Shown: positions 39,792 to 43,281 of the stretch, in pieces
Layout: every line of letters starts with the position of its first letter
How positions within the stretch are numbered: position 1 is the first letter of the stretch
Assembly (NCBI GenBank): GCA_934635385.1
Contig: CAKTZI010000032.1
Span: 1-43,281, forward strand
Source: an uncultured Kiritimatiellota bacterium
GTDB lineage: Bacteria > Verrucomicrobiota > Kiritimatiellia > RFP12 > UBA1067
Reading direction: 5' to 3'
DNA length: 43,281 nt
Notes under the pieces: model-generated
What the model saw: the letters and a program-made list of their open reading frames with translations, nothing else
Told to the model about the DNA's origin: nothing
Databases searched by the model: none
Program-made: the position numbers and the translations under genes

Positions 39792-41108
39792 CTATGACAG
39801 GCTTTCAAGCCACGCGTTCAGATTCTCAAGCCACGTCTCGCACGGCTCGTCGATCGGCGCAACGTCAAGCCGCCTGCGTCCAAAAGATTCAGCAACGGCA
39901 ATCAGCCATTCATGCGCAAGCGAGGCCTTCTTGTCCGCTGAAACATTCCCGCTCTGGAATCTCGCCCATTCCTCAAATGACATCAGGTAGATCGATGTCT
40001 TTGTGGCTTGCTCGATCTTGCTCTTCCTGTCGAGTATGTCCGCTCGAATGTCCGGCTTCCTGTCCACGACAAATCCGGCCCTGACCACGGATGGCATCTG
40101 GCAGAGCTTTTCCCCAAGCTCAACGAGCTCGTCCCAGAGGTACGGTTTCCCGTATTTCGCATCCCACGCCTCGACAACCTCGTCGTCGAAACTTTTGACT
40201 TCGACATCGCCGATGGTTCCCGCTTTCCTGTTGGCCGTTCTCATCTGACAAAGCGGAACAACCTGACAGTCGGGCATTGCCCCCGTCTGGATCAACGCCT
40301 GCAAAAGCCCGTGCATGACAACTTCAAGGGCGCGGGCGGAATAAGTCGTGTGATCAATGAATTGGGACAACCCCTCCCGAACCCGATCAAAGGAGAGGGG
40401 TTTCGCCGCATGGGCCAGACGACAGGCCCTGTCGGCAAGGTCGGCAAACGCCTCTGACCTGTTTTTCAGCAGGGCCATGAGGTAAGCCAACGCGAGTTTC
40501 GGATTGAGCGCATTGAGCTCGATTCGATCGACCAGCTCCACCCACGAATCTGCCGGCCCCCGGATGGACGCCTTGTAGAGGCTTGAGTACGGGTAATTCT
40601 CGGCGAACGACCGCGTCATCATTGCGCCGAAGCTGTTCATGCTCATCAAGTTACTGTCACGCAGGAACTTGCTCGTGTATTTGGCGTCGAGGCTGCGCAT
40701 GGAGATACCGTCAACCCACGAGAAGTTCTTTTTTGTCGGGCCTCCCTTGTGCAGTCTGACCGACTGACGGGAATCGATGCTCTTGACGGCCAGCTGCAGA
40801 AAGCAGATGCAGACCACAGCCCGGCCCTCGTTCTCCGAGATGCCGTCCACAATCTTCTTCAAAAGCGCGGCGACGTCATCCGGCAGAACGGACAGGTCAA
40901 CCTTGCCCGTCTGAACGTCGTGAAGGATGTTCTGAAGATACCCGGAATCGAACGCCTCGCAAATCCGCCTGTACCTTTTCTTGGTGTCCTCACTTTGAAC
41001 GCCCTCACGGAACGTCAGGGCCGTGCCGCCGACGTGCAGGACCGATCTGTCCGCGTAGACGTCAAGATGGTTTTCCATGCCTTTGTCCGCAATCGTCTTG
41101 CCTTTCAT
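39792..41108 (-). CDS. Candidate type II restriction endonuclease
   Basis: 438 residues, no family recognised with certainty. A possible PD-(D/E)xK nuclease core is visible: P279-D280, then D301-V-E303-V-K305 (GDVEVKSFDDE), with flanking helix and strand patterns. It is read from an ATG that overlaps the stop of the cytosine methyltransferase by one base (TGATG), the usual tight coupling of restriction-modification pairs. GC content and codon use are lower than in the housekeeping genes, suggesting transfer of the pair. SacI-like or another small restriction family could fit; I cannot assign one. Confidence 0.65.
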   Translation of the reverse strand: MKGKTIADKGMENHLDVYADRSVLHVGGTALTFREGVQSEDTKKRYRRICEAFDSGYLQNILHDVQTGKVDLSVLPDDVAALLKKIVDGISENEGRAVVCICFLQLAVKSIDSRQSVRLHKGGPTKKNFSWVDGISMRSLDAKYTSKFLRDSNLMSMNSFGAMMTRSFAENYPYSSLYKASIRGPADSWVELVDRIELNALNPKLALAYLMALLKNRSEAFADLADRACRLAHAAKPLSFDRVREGLSQFIDHTTYSARALEVVMHGLLQALIQTGAMPDCQVVPLCQMRTANRKAGTIGDVEVKSFDDEVVEAWDAKYGKPYLWDELVELGEKLCQMPSVVRAGFVVDRKPDIRADILDRKSKIEQATKTSIYLMSFEEWARFQSGNVSADKKASLAHEWLIAVAESFGRRRLDVAPIDEPCETWLENLNAWLESLS

Positions 41109-43147
41109 CAGCGAATTTCCTTTCCAAGCTGGACGCTCATGTGATTCAATGTCGGGAAGGCATACGGAATGAGCCACATGCCGGGTGCGATCTGCGGATT
41201 GGTCTTGTTGTTCCTCACCTCATAGCCGAGGCTGCGGAGCGTCGACGCCACATCGACGATTTCCGACTTCGGCATGTTCCAGTCGCGCATCAGCTCGTCT
41301 TCCGACACGATCCGGCGAACATCCTCTCCCGCGACGACTTTCGAGATGACATCGGCGTACTTGCAGGAACGCAGAAAGCGGCACTTGCAATCCAGCGCAG
41401 GGGCATACTGATAATAACCGTTCAGCTGCACGAGATCGGCTCTGATCCCCCATTCGGACACCATGTTCTCGAAGGCTTTCCACGCCACGGTGAAAGACCT
41501 TGCCGATTCAGAGTATGAGTTCAAAAGGACGCGGGAAAACGGGACGTCCCACGCCCGGCCGCGCGCCGCGATCTCGACGACGAAGTTCGGACTGCCGTTT
41601 CCTTCGCCATCATCGAAGACGCTCACGGTCAGCACCTCATCCCCTTCCGCATGAACCCTGAACGCACCCCTGCCCTGTTCACACCGCTCGAACTTGAACT
41701 TGTCTGAAATGCGGCAGAAGAAGTCCCCTCGATAAGGCTTGCTGACAAGTTCAACCCTGGGCAATTTGGAGATTTCAGCCTTCGCCTTTTGGCGATACCG
41801 TTCCATCACGTCATGCTTGCGGCTGCGAAAGGTCAGCTTGTCCTCGGCGTTCAGATAGGAGAGGCGAAACGGGAACGAGACGCCAAACAGCTGTTCCTGA
41901 ATCGAGATCGCGAGCATACGCGCAAGCTGGGGCGGGACGGAGTTCCCGATCTGCTTGACGGCGATCTGCTTTCCGCCACTGATCTCATAGTCGTCCGGGA
42001 ACGTCTGAAGCCTTTTGTATTCGCCAAGGGCGAAGAACCTGTTTCGCCAATGGAGCGGTCCCGTGTAGGCGCCGCCCTGCGCCTTGATCGTTCTGACGGG
42101 CGCATCGGGATCCGCCTTGTAGAGGAAATCGGAGAACTTGGAACGCCAGGCGAATACGGGGCGCGGATGCCCCATCTCCTTGGTGTAGTAGCTGTAGTTC
42201 AGCCCAGGCGGGATGCCCTCAAGCAAGTGTCCGAAACGTCCGCCAAGCCCCACCTTCTGCTCTTCCGCAGTCAACTTCAGATCGCAAATCGCCGTTCCCG
42301 CATTGTAATAGGGCGTCTGGGCAGGCGAATCCGGGCCGTGTGTCGGACGGGGAAACTTGTACTCGCCCTCGCACATGCCGACAATGATCAGCCGCTCCCG
42401 ATGCTGCGGAACGCCGTAATCGGCCGCATCAAGCACCCGCGAAAAGATTCGATAGCCAACGGACGCGAAACTGTCTTGGATTTCCCGCCACGCCTTTCCG
42501 CCCTGCGCACCTGTCAATCCGTAGACATTCTCGAACAGGAACCCTTTTGGGCGCAGTTCCCTCAGGAGGCGCACGTATTCGCGAAAAAGGACGCCACGGG
42601 CATCTGTCGTGCCCAAGACGCCATTGGCCCTGCGCCCTGCGGCGCTGAACGTCTGGCACGGCGGGCCACCAATGATGAAATCGATCTTTCCGAGCTGACG
42701 TCCCGAAAACTCACGTATGTCGATGCAATTCACCCGTGAGTTCGCGAAGCGTTTCCCCTTGCCCGTATTCAATTCAAGCGTATCGCAAAACTTCCGCTCG
42801 ATCTCAACGGAATCCACGATTTCAAAACCGGCATCCGAAAAGCCGATATCCAAGCCACCTGCGCCCGAAAACAAGCTCAACGTCCGAACCTTCCGCTCGG
42901 TCTTCGCGTCAAAAAACGCCTTGAGAGATTGGCCAAATGCGTCAGGCCACCCTGGAAGGCCATGTTGGCAACCCAATGCGTCACAAATGCCTTCCGCCGT
43001 TGCCGAAGGAGGCCATCCCTCCAACAAGTCGCCACGATTCGTCTCCACGAGAACAGTCCTCCTACCCGCCTCGGCAGGAAGACTTGCCGCTTTGATTCTG
43101 TGCGCGCTCTTCTTGCAAAGATTTTGAGACATAACAACCTTGAACAT
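41108..43147 (-). CDS. DNA cytosine-5 methyltransferase with long C-terminal extension
   Basis: 679 residues. The catalytic core spans about 88-420: motif I FSGAGG (93-98), catalytic C164 in GPPCQ, ENV (E206), QHRER (248-252), a target-recognition region and motif X IGNSVPP (400-406). About 85 residues precede the core, and a ~255-residue C-terminal domain of unknown family follows, unusual for a type II methyltransferase; it may bind DNA or the nuclease. ATG 43147 lies 13 nt after TGGTATAAT; a second ATG at 43132 has AAGG before it and is an alternative. It is coupled to the candidate nuclease. Modification would protect host DNA at the shared site. Confidence 0.92.
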   Translation of the reverse strand: MFKVVMSQNLCKKSAHRIKAASLPAEAGRRTVLVETNRGDLLEGWPPSATAEGICDALGCQHGLPGWPDAFGQSLKAFFDAKTERKVRTLSLFSGAGGLDIGFSDAGFEIVDSVEIERKFCDTLELNTGKGKRFANSRVNCIDIREFSGRQLGKIDFIIGGPPCQTFSAAGRRANGVLGTTDARGVLFREYVRLLRELRPKGFLFENVYGLTGAQGGKAWREIQDSFASVGYRIFSRVLDAADYGVPQHRERLIIVGMCEGEYKFPRPTHGPDSPAQTPYYNAGTAICDLKLTAEEQKVGLGGRFGHLLEGIPPGLNYSYYTKEMGHPRPVFAWRSKFSDFLYKADPDAPVRTIKAQGGAYTGPLHWRNRFFALGEYKRLQTFPDDYEISGGKQIAVKQIGNSVPPQLARMLAISIQEQLFGVSFPFRLSYLNAEDKLTFRSRKHDVMERYRQKAKAEISKLPRVELVSKPYRGDFFCRISDKFKFERCEQGRGAFRVHAEGDEVLTVSVFDDGEGNGSPNFVVEIAARGRAWDVPFSRVLLNSYSESARSFTVAWKAFENMVSEWGIRADLVQLNGYYQYAPALDCKCRFLRSCKYADVISKVVAGEDVRRIVSEDELMRDWNMPKSEIVDVASTLRSLGYEVRNNKTNPQIAPGMWLIPYAFPTLNHMSVQLGKEIR

Positions 43148-43160
43148 TGGAAACCTGTTT

Positions 43161-43169
43161 ATTATACCA
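43161..43169 (-). promoter_or_regulatory. Extended -10 promoter of the restriction-modification pair
   Basis: TGGTATAAT on the minus strand, 13 nt before ATG 43147; no -35 hexamer. Confidence 0.65.
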
Positions 43170-43214
43170 AAATCCGAAGTTCATTGCGGAGACTCTATTC
43201 CATCTTGTTGGCGA

Positions 43215-43264
43215 GCGAGCAAAATGAGATTTCTTGGGCGAGCAAAATGAGACACTTCCTGACA
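43215..43264. repeat. Two direct repeats near the right edge, possible mobile-element end
   Basis: GCGAGCAAAATGAGA occurs at 43215-43229 and 43238-43252 (23-bp period), followed by CACTTCCTGACA. On the minus strand it reads TGTCAGG and then two TCTCATTTTGCTCGC copies, which resembles the multiple terminal repeats of IS21-like elements. No transposase is seen in the window. Confidence 0.35.
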
Positions 43265-43281
43265 GTCCCGCTTGGCTCACT

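Overview
This window is a gene-dense, GC-rich bacterial segment in which every gene I can support, including one tRNA, lies on the minus strand, so transcription runs from right to left. The long plus-strand reading frames are shadows of high-GC genes. The gene mix suggests a strictly anaerobic, Gram-negative, carbohydrate-degrading member of the Verrucomicrobiota/Kiritimatiellota (PVC group). It includes pyruvate formate-lyase and its activase, indolepyruvate ferredoxin oxidoreductase, KdsA for LPS Kdo, exported GH2/GH106/GH95-like glycosidases, a YD-repeat (RHS) giant protein and calcium-binding DxDxDG proteins. The phylum assignment is inference; no marker gene in the window settles it.

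Layout in order of transcription (right to left): a cytosine-5 methyltransferase with a candidate restriction partner (43.1-39.8 kb); a short-form MetH; queD-chrA; an SDR; a McsA/McsB-like fusion coupled to clpC; pflB and pflA; tRNA-Arg(CCG); a toroid-fold exported protein and an ABC ATPase; an RHS protein with an AT-rich variable tip, a candidate immunity gene and a polymerase/ligase lacking its N-terminal part; a double-domain esterase-like protein; an FtsX-type permease; a Tat-exported sugar isomerase-like protein and kdsA; a GH95-like glycosidase; obg, malic enzyme, iorA and a DUF167 gene; GH106 and GH2 glycosidases; a broken restriction-modification remnant; and two calcium-binding-type exported or membrane proteins, the last running off the left edge.

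Three kinds of non-gene structure stand out. (1) Interspersed repeats sit in frame inside protein-coding genes. The best case is a ~187-bp palindromic element present twice (691-876 and 20577-20765), in two unrelated genes, translated in the same frame both times. Several families of 8-9 nt periodic repeats occur inside genes or fill whole spacers. (2) Seven genes have a TATAAT -10 box only 7-13 nt before the start codon, implying leaderless or nearly leaderless mRNAs; most of the window's promoters are extended -10 (TGnTATAAT) without a -35 box. (3) The two neighbouring glycosidase genes (GH106, GH2) use a different promoter: a -35 box of TTGTC(T/G), 17 bp from TATAAT, preceded by a shared CCCC...GGGGG palindrome that looks like a common operator.

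Other unusual items are a McsA zinc-finger domain fused to the C-terminal half of McsB without the kinase catalytic segment, a fused deletion remnant of an EcoRI-type methylase and a DUF262/HNH protein, and a GH2 enzyme that seems to lack its Ig-like middle domain.
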